Shown here one piece after another: positions 34,133-45,236 of a DNA stretch of 64,000 nt. Source of the DNA: Thelonectria olida (Eukaryota; Ascomycota; Sordariomycetes; Hypocreales; Nectriaceae); contig JAGPYM010000005.1 of the NCBI GenBank assembly GCA_020736575.1, forward strand, positions 1,302,001 to 1,366,000, given 5' to 3'. Each line of letters begins with the position of its first letter. Position 1 is the stretch's first letter. The notes beneath the pieces were generated by a model that saw only the letters and a program-made list of their open reading frames with translations, did not search any database and had not been told where the DNA came from. Both the position numbers and the translations under genes were made by a program.

Positions 34133-36450
34133 CTTCGACTTTTTGTTTTTTTTTGTTCGTGAGCTTCCAAATTGTTTTATTTCTCACCTCATTCCCACAC
34201 TGTCCACAATGCTCCGCACTGGCTGACAACGTGGCCCGGGGGTGCTCGGCCTAGCAAATCCCTTCTGATTCCAGCCTCGTTCCCTCGAACAAGCCCCTGG
34301 CCTCTCACCCAACTCGTCGGGTCCCGTCTAACGGCTCGCCTTGCACCGAACCGATATGAGGATGAGCAATGAGCCCCTGCGAAGACGCAACCTTGCCAGA
34401 GCCTTACGAGAGCCTCAGAACAGAGCAATTGAAGAATCTGACGGCTCAATCTCCAGACTTCCCCAGTTCAGGCCCACGAGTCCAGGGCCGAAGCCTCGTC
34501 GTGGTCCGAACTCGACGGTGGCAGCGGTGCAAATCATGAAAGGGATTATTATGCCCGACGCTGTGTTCGCGACATGATCCGACGAGGCTTCGACTATTGC
34601 TGCGGCCGTCATTCTTCCAGAACGCCTGGGGTCCTGAAACGGCATGTGGTCTTGTCAATCAACCTGTCTGTCTGGTGAGCCTCATCAAATGGCATAAACC
34701 CTTCGATTGAGTTGGGCCCGCGCCGATGCGTTTGTGTCTGCCGATTCATCTCTGCGTGCGTGGCAATTCCTAGCACGTTTGACGTTGAAAGCCCAGTCTG
34801 TGTGTTCTTCATAAGCCATAAGGCCGACTGTCCTCGAGTAGCTTCTCTGGACGAGTTGAGACAACGGAGATGACTGCCTTGGCTGAGCAGCGGAACGAAG
34901 GCTGCGTCATAGACACGATGCTATGCGTTTCAACCCAAGAACAAGGGCAAACATTACAGCCTTCATCGTCATCTCTTATGCTCCATTCATAACTTGAGCA
35001 CACCATGACTGCTATCCACAGGCATTCGCGATCGCCGTCCCAACACGCTGGCTCCCACCACCCCTCCCCTGCAAGCACTAATCGGGGTGCGTAAGTGCCA
35101 ATCTCCGCTTTCAGCAGCCAACTCGCCATCTGGCCTCGTGATGCCTCTCCAGACTTGGATTCAAGAAGGCCGGTCGGCGGGAGCTATCGAGTCGATATAT
35201 TGCAAACACCTGATTCCCCAGCATCTCTCACCGTACCTGGCGCTTGCTCGCCGTTATGGACTAAACCTCCCTCCGCTAGCCTTGGAACGACTTCATTAAA
35301 AGGTTTTAAGTTCGTCGGCTCGGTTTTTTAATCTCACTTCCAACGCGGGGTCAACCGCAAGAACTATTCACTTATCACAGTTCCCTATCGACAAACACTC
35401 AATCCCCTCCCGAGGACGCGTCGTGACGCGGGGTTAAGACATTGCATCGTCATGGTGTGGTGTTATGGTGTCGTGTCTTGGGATTGTCTTCAGTGGCTGA
35501 GACACATTTGTCAGTTTTAATCTCTTGCCTCGGCTTCCTACAAGCATTCGGAAACAACGCCCGCGTCCGAGTTCCCAGGACAATGGACCTAGCTCGAAGC
35601 AGGGAAGTGCACGGAGTCCTCGTACATACGCGGATTGCTAATGAATCACGTAAATTCGAAGATTGATTCTGTGCCACTTAGCCAGGCCGATAGGCCTCAT
35701 AGACCTCAAGTCACATTCCTCGCCGACAACGCTCCTCAACACGTTTTCCCCATCTGCTTGACTTGACATTCGTGCCATGGTCCCACATCCTAAGCACGGG
35801 TTTATCCGTGATCGACCTCTTGGTTTGGAAAGTCAGGAATGGTCCGAATGGAGACGTCGATCTTTGGGACAAAGCGTATTCCTGACAATGGCCTGATGTC
35901 CCGGGTAGGTGGGGGCGTGGAGGGAATCATGAGCCTTTGACTTTGAGTCTTATCCGATTTGAACTTTGGATATCTCATCTCAATCTGTTTTCGTTATGTA
36001 TCGATATTCTTTTTACTCTGTCTTCTGAGCCTTAACTGTGGGTGATCGTAGGTATTGTAGGCAATGTCCAATCTGAAGTAGTACCTATTTTGGAGTTGGA
36101 GTTGGTCGCCAGATCCCCCTCACTGACCAAGCTAGTGCCTCTCAGACATGCCTCGATTTGCTGATTCACTGAAAAGAAGGCCAACTAAGTACACTCATGG
36201 TAATAGACTCGATTTCTTAATTCCAGTCAACTCCGACTATAACTTCTGCCCCTACTTGACCTCGGCTGAAATGTAAAGCTCCAATGACTATCATGAGATC
36301 ATCGGGAGATGTCTTCACCATCTAGTCCGATATTACCTCCATCTGCCTCCAAAAATGCCCCTTCAAGACATATGTAATGGCTTAAGCCTATGGCAATGCC
36401 GCCAATACCACCTCTCGGGCCATCTTTGCCCAGAGTACTAAGAAATGAAA

Positions 36451-39334
36451 TCAGGCCGAAATTCGCGGTCGCTTTGGAGATTTCTCATCGGAATTCCCAG
36501 CTTCATCGGCCTGAGATGCACCAGCTTCGGATGCTCCGCGTTCATCCCCAGAACTGGATTCACGCCAGGTTCGCTTGTGTCCCTGGCTCTCCTGGCCTGT
36601 GAGATCGATAACGCCGGGGGAACCGCCAGCAGGAGGCTCTGTCCGGGGTCGAGTGTTGCCTCTGCCAGGCTCCGTCGACGAACGCACGATGCGGCTGTAT
36701 GGAGTCGGGGTTACGAATAGGCTGCTCTCACCGCGGACTTCACGGTTGGGAGTTGATGCGTTGTCTCGTGGCCCGCGGGGATGGGAGGGCGAGCACGAGG
36801 AGCGCGGTTCCCTCGATGGGCCTCTGTTCGTGCCAGGCGTTGGGCCGCGTGGTGGAGGTGGAGGTGGTGGATCAGGCGTTTCGATCTTGGTGACGAACCT
36901 GGGGGGTTGCGGCAGCTCAGTCTCGTCCCGGACGAAGAGAGACCCCTCTGCTGGAGGTCCTCGACCCTCGGCCTCGTCGTCCGGGCCTCTGGTGAGATCC
37001 ACGATTGTCTGGGCTCCGGGAGAGTCTCTACCACAGGGGCTTGGGAGGCCATCTCTGACCTGAAAGTCAAAGGACATGGACATGCCGCTTCGAGCTTGGC
37101 TATCCTCACCATTATCCCTGGGCTGGCCACGTTGGTTGGAAGAGTTGCCGTGTCTATAATCGTCGTCATCACTATCGTCCTCACTGTCAATTTGAGAGCC
37201 ACCTTTGCCTCCCCCAGGGCCTCTACGCGGGCCACGATCGCCATCAGATTCGTCGTCCGAAACGCTCTCAGCATCGGAAGAATCACCCGAGTCATCACCT
37301 GAAGAGTCCCCCCCGACGACTCGGTACTTTTATCATCTGAATCAGAGTCATCAATGACAATGGGTGCCGGCCCAAGCGGAACTTCCTCCGCCGGTCCTCT
37401 AGGTGCATCGTTGGGACCAATCCTCTTGACAGCGCTATTCACAGCCCTCTGCACTGTCTCTTCAGGAAGGTAGCCGCGAACCAACTGCGCAAGATGTCGA
37501 AATTTGGAGAGTTGGTTATCTTTTCCGGTCTTGGGTCGACGTACGGCGTTGTTCGCGTCCATAACAAACGTAAAGTCTCGGACAGGCACCTTCTGTCTGC
37601 CACTAACCCATCGATCGTAATCGTTGAACACAATCTTTTCCATACCTCGAAGCATATGAATATAGTCTAAACCCTGCAGAGTCCGCAGTGAGCGACACAA
37701 TCGAAAGTTCGGCTGTACCTTAGTCTTGTCTTTCATGTACGAAATGACAGCGCGAGGCTCATGCTGGCGACGCACGTACTCGCGGGATGACTCTTGGACG
37801 TAGACGACCATTGTCTTGATCCATTTGGCTTCTCCGAGCCACATCATTGGGAATGTTCGTCGCGAAGTGTACTTGCCCTTTCCCTCGGTGGGCTTAAAGC
37901 ATAGCGTTTGCGATCCCGTCCACAAAATCTCAATGTCGCGAACCCGCTGTAGTCGCTGTTTAATCCCGGCTGCGAAGAGACCCTATTCACCGAGCGAGGA
38001 GAAACAGAACCTGTTCTGCGAGTAAAAGACATGTGCTCCGATGTAGTTCCACTTCTTGCAGACGAGAAGAGGAGCAAGCAAAGCCTGGGGGTTTGTTGCG
38101 CAAGAGAGGCTGAGCTTGCTCGAGCCGATGTGGAATCGGTGCAGAAGGGCGACGTCGCCGCTGCAGTTCGTAGGAGCTTGGCTCGGTTCGTAATGAGGGT
38201 CAAGACGAGAAATTGCGTGGACGGGTTCGCCGTTAAAGACGAGAGCCATTCGAAGGATCTTAACGAGGATGGCAGCATCGAGGTCGTCAAAGGGGTTATC
38301 GTCGAACTCTCCTTCGACCACGCTTGGGGTGCTTGAAGGGGGCCGTTTCTTGTTGCGCCATCTGAAGGGCGTGGATGATCCGCTTTCATAACCGGAAGCG
38401 GAATCAGAATCTTCTTCAGTCTCAGCTTCAGTATGGTCATCATCAGCGTCTTGTGTGTCCAAGATCAACCGCATCTCCTCCTCTTCGGTTGGTGGTCTCA
38501 GCCTAAGGTCGGGATGAGTCTTGCTTTGAACCTGGGACATGTCTGGTTGAAACAATCGTTAGTAATCGAGCACATTTGTCTATTTCAATGGCTATAACTC
38601 ACTGTTATCGCGACAGGCCAGCCTCACTAAGCCGTGATAACCACGGACGCCTTCGGGAAGCCCACGCCCAGCGAAATACTCTTCAACAGCATCTTTCCAT
38701 GTCTTTGACTGAATGTTAGCGATGTAAGAAGAGAGTGAATAAAGCCGAGGAAACTCACTGGCTCTGTCTTAAGCCGCGATTTGCCTGTCAAGCGCTTGAC
38801 CTCCTCTTCTAGCTCTTCAACCCTTCGCTGCAGCGCGAGGATCTCTCGCCGATAGGCTCGTCTCAAGGCCCTCTCGGCAAGATACCGCCGCTTGAAGTCT
38901 GTAGCTACACTGTGGAGGTGGTCCCAGGGAGGTTTGCAAGTCTCGTGGCAGTCAAGAGACCAAACTGGCTCGATGATGCCATCGTGCCGCAGATCGGCGT
39001 CGTTGTTGTCAGATTCCTCGAATTCCTCAAATTGCTCCGGAATGGAGCGTGAGCGGATAGAAGCCACGTCTGATTGCTCTGGCAAAGAGTCTCTGTGATG
39101 AACAGCGGCGCTATGATTGGGGAGCGGTTGCTCTTGGACCTGCTCGTTAGGTGCTTCTCCGTTCTCACCATCCTGGCCAGGTTCTTCGCCATTCTCATCA
39201 TCATCGTCAGGCCCCTGAGACATATGGAGGTCGTCAAGGCCTTCGGGTTGATCTACAGAGTGGTCGGAGCCAACACTGGAGTCGGAGCCCGTAAGGTTGA
39301 TGTGGTCGACGCTATTATCTTCGGTATCAGACAT
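36451..39334 (-). pseudogene. Disrupted fungal F-box-like / coiled-coil gene
   Basis: Exons 38759..39334 and 38603..38708 splice cleanly (donors GTGAGT; acceptors TTCAG and CCAG) to a third at 36451..38542. The product starts with an acidic region, has a coiled coil at residues about 148-186 (YLAERALRRAYRREILALQR...), then EEYFAGRGLPEGVRGYHGLV, then a segment typical of expanded fungal F-box-like families (LVCKKWNYIGAHVFYSQNRF). At 37983-37985 an in-frame TAG replaces the expected Phe in the family motif SSLGEFGRF; the same frame continues past it (FAAGIKQRLQRVRDIEILWT). A second break lies in a 7-nt C run (G7 on the coding strand) at 37308-37314: downstream the coding frame shifts by one base into an acidic/Pro-rich tail. 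As read, the product would have 413 residues instead of about 924. No intron resolves the TAG. Pseudogene, readthrough, or partly sequence error. Confidence 0.72.
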
Positions 39335-39885
39335 GGTGACCAGAATTGAGTAATGGAAGATGAATAACAGTTTGAAGTAGAGAGGGATGAACGGGAAAGA
39401 TGCTTTAACGCAAGGGAAATCTTGGGTTGATGCCGGGATGGAAAGGGAAGGAAAGGAAAGGAAAAGGAGGAGACGAGAGGAAGCGATGAGATGGGGTTAA
39501 ATAGACAGAGTTTTAGGGATGAAGACTTAGGGGGCAGCTCCTCGCATTGCAGATGGGAGCCGCGGTGGTTTAGGATTGCCAACATAAGGCACTCTTGGGA
39601 CTCGGGGCACAGCAAGATGAAAACAACACGAAGAGTTTGGATAAAATATGAGCTAGATTGGTATCATATATATAATTGCTAACGGTTCTAAGACCAGTCT
39701 ATGCCTGAAATCACCCCATTGCGCCGTTATGACTCCCGTTTTGTGTCCAATTCAAGTTTTACTCGGCCCAATCTCCCTACATGTAACATTCCATCCGTTG
39801 TTGCTCAAATGTTCTTCTCACTTTGCCGTGAGCGCTTGCGTATATCCAGACGTGTTCTTCTCAAGCCATGAAAGCAGGGGACAAA
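39335..39885. other. Tandem intergenic upstream of the disrupted gene
   Basis: 551 bp; a purine-rich GGAAAGGAAAGGAAAAGGAGG leader (39440-39475) marks the likely promoter/leader of the minus-strand gene. No open frame of note. Confidence 0.5.
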
Positions 39886-41042
39886 CTAACTGCTGCTCCT
39901 ATTCTTGCAGAGGTCGCTCACGGAAACGTTTTCGGGAGATCCTGCTCTGGGACTGGGAACGCTGAGTTCTAGTTCTTCACAGGGCTGCTCCGTGTCAAGT
40001 GGCCGCTGCTGCTTCTTGGCGAAGACCTTTCCAGGATGGCCAAGGTTCAATAGAACGACAGCGACGCACATGATGCTGAGTAGGTAGTGTTAGAAGCTTG
40101 TTCAGGAATGACTGAGGGGGACGTACCATGACTCGAGAGCAATGAAGAGTGGCTCGTCTCGGAAAATGGCGCTGAAGTAACCCTCCTGCAACTCGACGAT
40201 TCGGTACGCACATCGGACGAGGATGAAAAAGGTCGAAAAGAACAGGAAGGAGAGAAAGATGAGCATGGTCTTGTCGAGGCGGTATTCCGACGACGACTTC
40301 TTGGCCCGCCAAACGTAGTCGGCAAAGAGGCTGATGAAGATGACCAGAGTGATGACCTGGAAGATGAGACCGGCGAGAGAGATGTTCTCGCCAATCTCGA
40401 CGTCATGCTTCGTGCTGCCAACGCAAGAGAGCGCGCCGCCGACGGCTTGGAGGACAAGCGAGACAACGTCACAGGGGATGAAGAACCAGTAGAAGGCCTG
40501 CGGCTTGATGCGTGAGATGCTGGCGTCGACGTAGTTGATGCTGCAAGGGGCTTAGGTGTTAGTCACGTTATGCCTGCTGAGGCACCTGTGTTGGGATGAC
40601 GGAGTCATGTAACTTACACTTGCGAGAGGAGCACGTAGATTGCCGAGCAAAAGAAGACGGGAGCTACCGTGATGCAGACTATACCACGAGTTAGCCAACC
40701 AACAAGTCAAGTTGCGTTTGATGGCCAGAACCTACTGATTTGCATCAGAAACCCATTGAAGTCAAAGGGATTGTTGTAAACGATCAAGCGTCCAATGTAT
40801 CCGATAATCTCCAAGATGCACCCGCTGATCATGCAAGACATGAAGCCCCAAGTTTTGGTCCGCCAGCCCTGCCAGACGTGCAGCAGCATCGAGAGGCCAA
40901 AGACGCAGATGAAGACGACGTTGGCGGGTATGCTGGGTCGATATCGCAGCAGGCTGGCCTCGAGCGGGCAGAGATCGAGCGTGCAGTTTGCGTTGGGGCC
41001 AAAGGTGACGAGCCCGTTGGGCAGAGTGGCCATTTTCGACAT
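39886..41042 (-). CDS. RTA1-like seven-transmembrane protein
   Basis: Fungal-only integral membrane family (RTA1/Rsb1/Pug1-like) linked to lipid translocation and resistance to aminocholesterol-type toxicants. Exons 40736..41042, 40618..40678, 40127..40540 and 39886..40075 give 323 residues. About seven hydrophobic segments are visible, for example ANVVFICVFGLSMLLHVWQG, MSCMISGCILEIIGYIGRL, VCITVAPVFFCSAIYVLLSQ, FIPCDVVSLVLQAVGGAL, AGLIFQVITLVIFISLFADY and MLIFLSFLFFSTFFILVRCA, with the hallmark EIIGYIGR and RCAYRIVELQEG after helix 6. The hydrophilic C-terminal tail is cytoplasmic and short. The start MSKMATLPNG is used; the longer frame to 41114 lacks family support. Confidence 0.93.
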
Positions 41043-43112
41043 GGCTGCTGATTCGTTTCGGAGAAGGAGACTCGATGTGTGCCTGATGGGAGGAAAGCAA
41101 AGACGAGGAAGCACGCCGACTGCTGCGAATGTGAGGCAAGGATGTTTGTTGGTATATGTTGGGGAGAAGGGGGACGGACGAGGAGGGATCTATATGTATC
41201 TGGCCATGACGAATAGATTCGACCCAAGGAGACAACCCTTTCGGATCGGGGTTTTGATGTCTACCCGTTCCGCGGTGCAAGGCCCAAGCCCCCTGCTGCA
41301 GTGCAGCTCGAGCTCGAGGGCTTGTGCGTGTAAGCCCCCGTCGTCACCATCGCGATATCCACTTGACCATACGTGCGGCAGGTCTACCGGCGGAGGAAGA
41401 TGACGTCTAGCATCGCCAAGCATAACGAAGCATCAGGAGACGCTTTGGGGATACCGTGGATGATCTTGGGGCATCGAACCCTCTCTTCACCTTCCCTTCC
41501 GGCGTCCCGCATCGTCGGACTTGATCCGATGGCGTTCCGCTCCGCTCCGTTGGGTGAACTCTTTGCTGTGGCGGCTATTGTTAGTACGGAGCGGTTCCCG
41601 CGGGCGCCCGCGGACGACCGAGAGCTGTGGTCCGTCTTCACGTAGCAACTGTAAAACATCTAAGCCACCTGGGAACGCGCAGGATGGACGTCGTATATCC
41701 CATTAACTAAAATAATCCTTTTGATTAAGTTTTGGAGGTGGATTGGCATTAATTAATTTATGGCTGGCTCTCGCGCGTTGTCCTAACGTTAGTTCGCATC
41801 TTTCGCATTCTCGCCTTCTTCGGGTCCCCTCCGTTTCCAGCCCCCCACATGTGGGTGATCAATTGTGACCCAAGGCGTTGGATTTGGATCTGCCCAAGAC
41901 AAATTCGGGTTTCTCGGCACCATTGGATGCCTAGATGAGATCAGAATCTCGTGAAATCGACCAGGGTCTCTGGAGGCAGCCTGTCGTGAGGAGTCATGAT
42001 AACTAGCCCCCTGCCCTCGCCGCTGCAGAATGGACAGCTTTCCTCTTCCCAGCAGAGTTTTCACGTTTACATTGCGCACATTATGCCAGCATCTCATTCC
42101 CCCTTATCAGAATCTCGGCTTCGGGCCAAGGCCGTCGTCGCAAAGCCTTCTCTGGCCTGTCGAGTGAATAGGGGATGGTTGCATCCGATCAGACGACGTT
42201 TGATCCTGGTTTCCCATTTAGGTGAGCATTCAAAGATTCTCAGTCCAACGGCATCTCGGTAGATAACGACCGTTTAGATGCTTGTTGTGAAGTGACCCAG
42301 GAAGAAAGTAGTAAGAGGACTTTCCAAGGGGTTTGAGCTTGGTCAGTGGGCAGCGTTGGTTCTTGGCAAGGTTCAGATGGGCCGATGTGTAAGGCCCAAA
42401 ACCCGATAGATTCCCCGGTATATTCAACTTGGGTTCTTCATCTCCAAACAGAGCAGAGCACAATCGAAGCTATTTGACGCGGAACTGGCTTACCAGCAGA
42501 AGCCACATAAAACTCAACTGCAGTGGTAGTCTGTTATACTAACGATGTACCTCCAAGTCTTTTCGTCATTATTGAAAGTTAATGTTGATCTCGGCTTGTC
42601 CCAGTCCCAAGATATTCGTACAACAGCCCCGACTCTTTCACTCTGAGGCGCCTGTGCCCTCGTTCTTTCGTGAGTGGCCAAACCCCACGTATTCAGCCTC
42701 ATAGGGCTTTGGATATCGATTCGGGATATAGTTAATGGCTTCGTTTATCGATGCGAATGGCTTCGGGATTGGATCTTGCCCCGGATGTGGTGCGAGAGCA
42801 AGCAGATCGGCCGTGTTAGTTGCTCGGGACCGAAGACGGCCCCACTTGCACCTTCTATTGTCCGAGATGCTCCATCTCGGCCGCCGTCCTCTCGGGCTCG
42901 GTGGCCGGAGCATCGTGAGAAGCAGTAAAGGTCCCTATCGGGAGTTCTGGAATTCCATCAGACGGTGGCCTTAGATTGCCATTCTGTCAAGATATAAAAT
43001 GAATATAATTCCCCCCTCATGCCAAGGAATGATTCAACTCAAGTCACTTACACCCACCCCTTCACACAACATCTCAAACTGGACATAACCCATCAACATA
43101 CACTTACACACA
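41043..43112. other. Divergent intergenic RTA1-like / FAD monooxygenase
   Basis: 2.07 kb between outward-pointing genes. An A/T-rich patch lies at 41695-41765. On the minus strand between about 42230 and 42913, short open stretches in different frames (PKPFASINEAINYIPNRYPK; VVRISWDWDKPRSTLTFNND) have protein-like composition and may be remnants of a decayed gene. No intact gene seen. Confidence 0.45.
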
Positions 43113-44783
43113 ATGACAACCCCAGACCAAACCGCAGTCATAGTCATCGGAGGCAGCCTCGTCGGCCTCTCCACCGCCCTCTTCCTCTCCTCCTGGAACG
43201 TCCCCGTCATCCTCCTCGAGAGCCACCCCAGCAGCTCCGTCCACCCACGAGCCCTCGGCTACACCACGCGCACCATTGAATGCTACCGCTCCGTCGGCAT
43301 CGAGTCGCGCCTCCCCGTAACCCACTGGACCGGCGGCCCCCCTCGTCGCGTCTCCGTCCAAAGTCTCGCCGGCAAGTGGCAGGACGAACAGCATTGGACT
43401 CCCAAGCCAAACGAACCTCCTGGGCCTCCTCCTGCAGGTGCGGGCGGACGACCTAGCAATTTGTATGAGGGAATCTCCCCCGTGGCTGCCATTGCGGTTT
43501 CCCAGGACAAAATTGAGCCCGTCCTACGAGAAACCGCACGCGAAAAGGGCGCCGACCTAAGACTCGGCCACAAGGTGACCAACTGGTCACAAGACAACGA
43601 CGGCGTTACAGTCACAGCAGCCGACTCAAACGGCGTTGAATGCACCATCCAGGGCAAATACCTCATCGCCTGCGACGGCGCCCACAGTCCCGTCCGCGAA
43701 GCCCTGGGCATCACACGCTCAGGCGTAGGCCATCTCAAGGTCCTCCGCAGCATCCTCTTCTTCTGCCCGCGCCTGGACAAGTACCTTAAATTCGGTATTG
43801 CCCAGTTCCAGATCGAGGGCCGCGAAGACGGCTTCGAGGGCTTCATGATGACCTACGGCGGCGGACGGTGGGCGCTGATGTGGAACCCCCCCGACAAAGT
43901 CGCAGCTACCAGGGAGGAGATGGACGAGGCTACGCAGAAAGACATGATCCGCAAAGCCGCCGGAGAGAATCTTCCAGAAGAAGACATCGAGCTCATCACG
44001 ACAGGCGAGTGGCAACTAAGCGGCCTCGTGGCCGACACGTTCTCGTCCGGCCGCGTCTTCATCGCCGGTGACGCCGCGCACACGCTCCCTCCCAACCGCG
44101 GCGGCTACGGCGCCAACACGGGCATCGCAGACGCACACAATCTGGCGTGGAAGCTGGCCTCTGTGCTTAACGGGACGTCGCGACCCGACCTCCTGCGCAC
44201 GTACGACGCCGAGAGACGCCCTGCGGCAAAGGTCCGCCACGACCAGATGTTTGTGCGGGACGATTACACCCGGCACATCAAGGGGCTGGAGTGGGCAGGC
44301 CGGGGGACGATTATTTTGGACGACGTCGCTATGGAGTTGGGACAGATGTATCGGTCGGAAGGGGTTGTTGGTGGTGACGAGGATGTGCCCGCTGCGAAGA
44401 GACCTGATGAGTGGAATGGACAACCGGGGACGCGCGCGCCGCATGTTTCCCTGAGAAGAGACGGGGAGGCGATCTCAAGCCTCGACCTGTTCTGTCATGG
44501 CTGGGTGCTCGTCTCAAAGGACATTGCGTGGGAGAAGCCTGCTTCCTTGGCCAGCGAAGCAACGGGCGTGGACGTCGCGTTTGTACATGTTGGCGAGGAT
44601 GCTGATGTTCAAGAGACGGATGGCGGAATTGTCGGAGAGAGCTTTGGGATTGGAGAGACGGGAGCTATCTTGGTTCGACCTGATGGCTATGTTGCTTGGA
44701 GAAGCTCGTCAAATGGCGACAAGGAGATGAAGGCGCTGGGGAGTGTTCTTGGGCAAGTGTCTTTCGCTACCAAGGGTAACTAA
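43113..44783 (+). CDS. FAD-dependent aromatic monooxygenase
   Basis: Intronless gene of 556 residues, class-A flavoprotein hydroxylase of the phenol-hydroxylase / PheA-TfdB type that inserts one oxygen into aromatic rings using NAD(P)H. It shows the N-terminal dinucleotide-binding fold AVIVIGGSLVGLSTALFLSS (GxxxxG at about 13-18), the DG motif ACDGAHSPVREALG (Asp188-Gly189) and the GD motif GRVFIAGDAAHTLPPNRGGY followed by GANTGIADAHNLAWKL (Gly319-Asp320). A thioredoxin-like C-terminal domain is partly present. Such enzymes act in catabolism of phenolics or as tailoring enzymes; no biosynthetic core gene lies nearby. Substrate unknown. No signal peptide; likely cytosolic. Confidence 0.93.
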   Translation: MTTPDQTAVIVIGGSLVGLSTALFLSSWNVPVILLESHPSSSVHPRALGYTTRTIECYRSVGIESRLPVTHWTGGPPRRVSVQSLAGKWQDEQHWTPKPNEPPGPPPAGAGGRPSNLYEGISPVAAIAVSQDKIEPVLRETAREKGADLRLGHKVTNWSQDNDGVTVTAADSNGVECTIQGKYLIACDGAHSPVREALGITRSGVGHLKVLRSILFFCPRLDKYLKFGIAQFQIEGREDGFEGFMMTYGGGRWALMWNPPDKVAATREEMDEATQKDMIRKAAGENLPEEDIELITTGEWQLSGLVADTFSSGRVFIAGDAAHTLPPNRGGYGANTGIADAHNLAWKLASVLNGTSRPDLLRTYDAERRPAAKVRHDQMFVRDDYTRHIKGLEWAGRGTIILDDVAMELGQMYRSEGVVGGDEDVPAAKRPDEWNGQPGTRAPHVSLRRDGEAISSLDLFCHGWVLVSKDIAWEKPASLASEATGVDVAFVHVGEDADVQETDGGIVGESFGIGETGAILVRPDGYVAWRSSSNGDKEMKALGSVLGQVSFATKGN

Positions 44784-45236
44784 TGAGCAAGTATATGAAC
44801 TGTATGAGTGTATTATAATGGGGGATAGGCAGGATGACAGGGGGTAATGATACGGCCATGTGAATATTAGTTCCCCAGACATAGACTGAGATAGAGCTGG
44901 GTATGGCGATAGATGGGCGAAGGCAACTCCCCTCAACCCTTAGAACAAATATGTTATATAGCTGTCCATGAGCTCATCGCTTTATCATAAGAGATTACCT
45001 GCAGTATCTTCATCTTCATTTCCCCTCATCTCAGCTGCGCCAGCATCAATATGCTCTGAGATCGTTAAGAGAAACCATCTTGAATCAAGTTTTTTCTATC
45101 ATTAACTCAATAAATTTCGTAATCCAAGCCATCTAGCCTGTTCATACAACCTCAGCTCTATATGTACCTAGATCCTTTTTGAAACCTCGCCCGCTGCTTG
45201 TCTAAGCCCATTGTCTCACCCTCCTACTCAGATCTG
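44784..45236. other. Convergent intergenic
   Basis: 453 bp between two convergent stop codons, A/T-rich in 45080-45180. No feature. Confidence 0.5.

Larger units (their letters stand above)
27917..36450. other. 8.5-kb gene-poor interval
   Basis: No convincing gene on either strand. The first 1.3 kb (to about 29220) is strongly pyrimidine-rich on the minus strand and looks like a long leader/promoter for the disordered-protein gene; a 310-residue minus-strand frame inside it (28287-29219) is Ser/Pro/Phe-rich. The remainder has only scattered short frames, a CAA repeat at 33876-33904, poly-T stretches (34140-34155) and repeated TACGTA motifs. Composition is ordinary, not AT-rich, so it does not look like inactivated transposon DNA. 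Confidence 0.5.

Noticed and set aside
37940..37995. Short intron that would remove the in-frame TAG at 37983
   Set aside because: GT..AG combinations here are only 21-44 bp and break the frame, while the family sequence continues on both sides without a gap.
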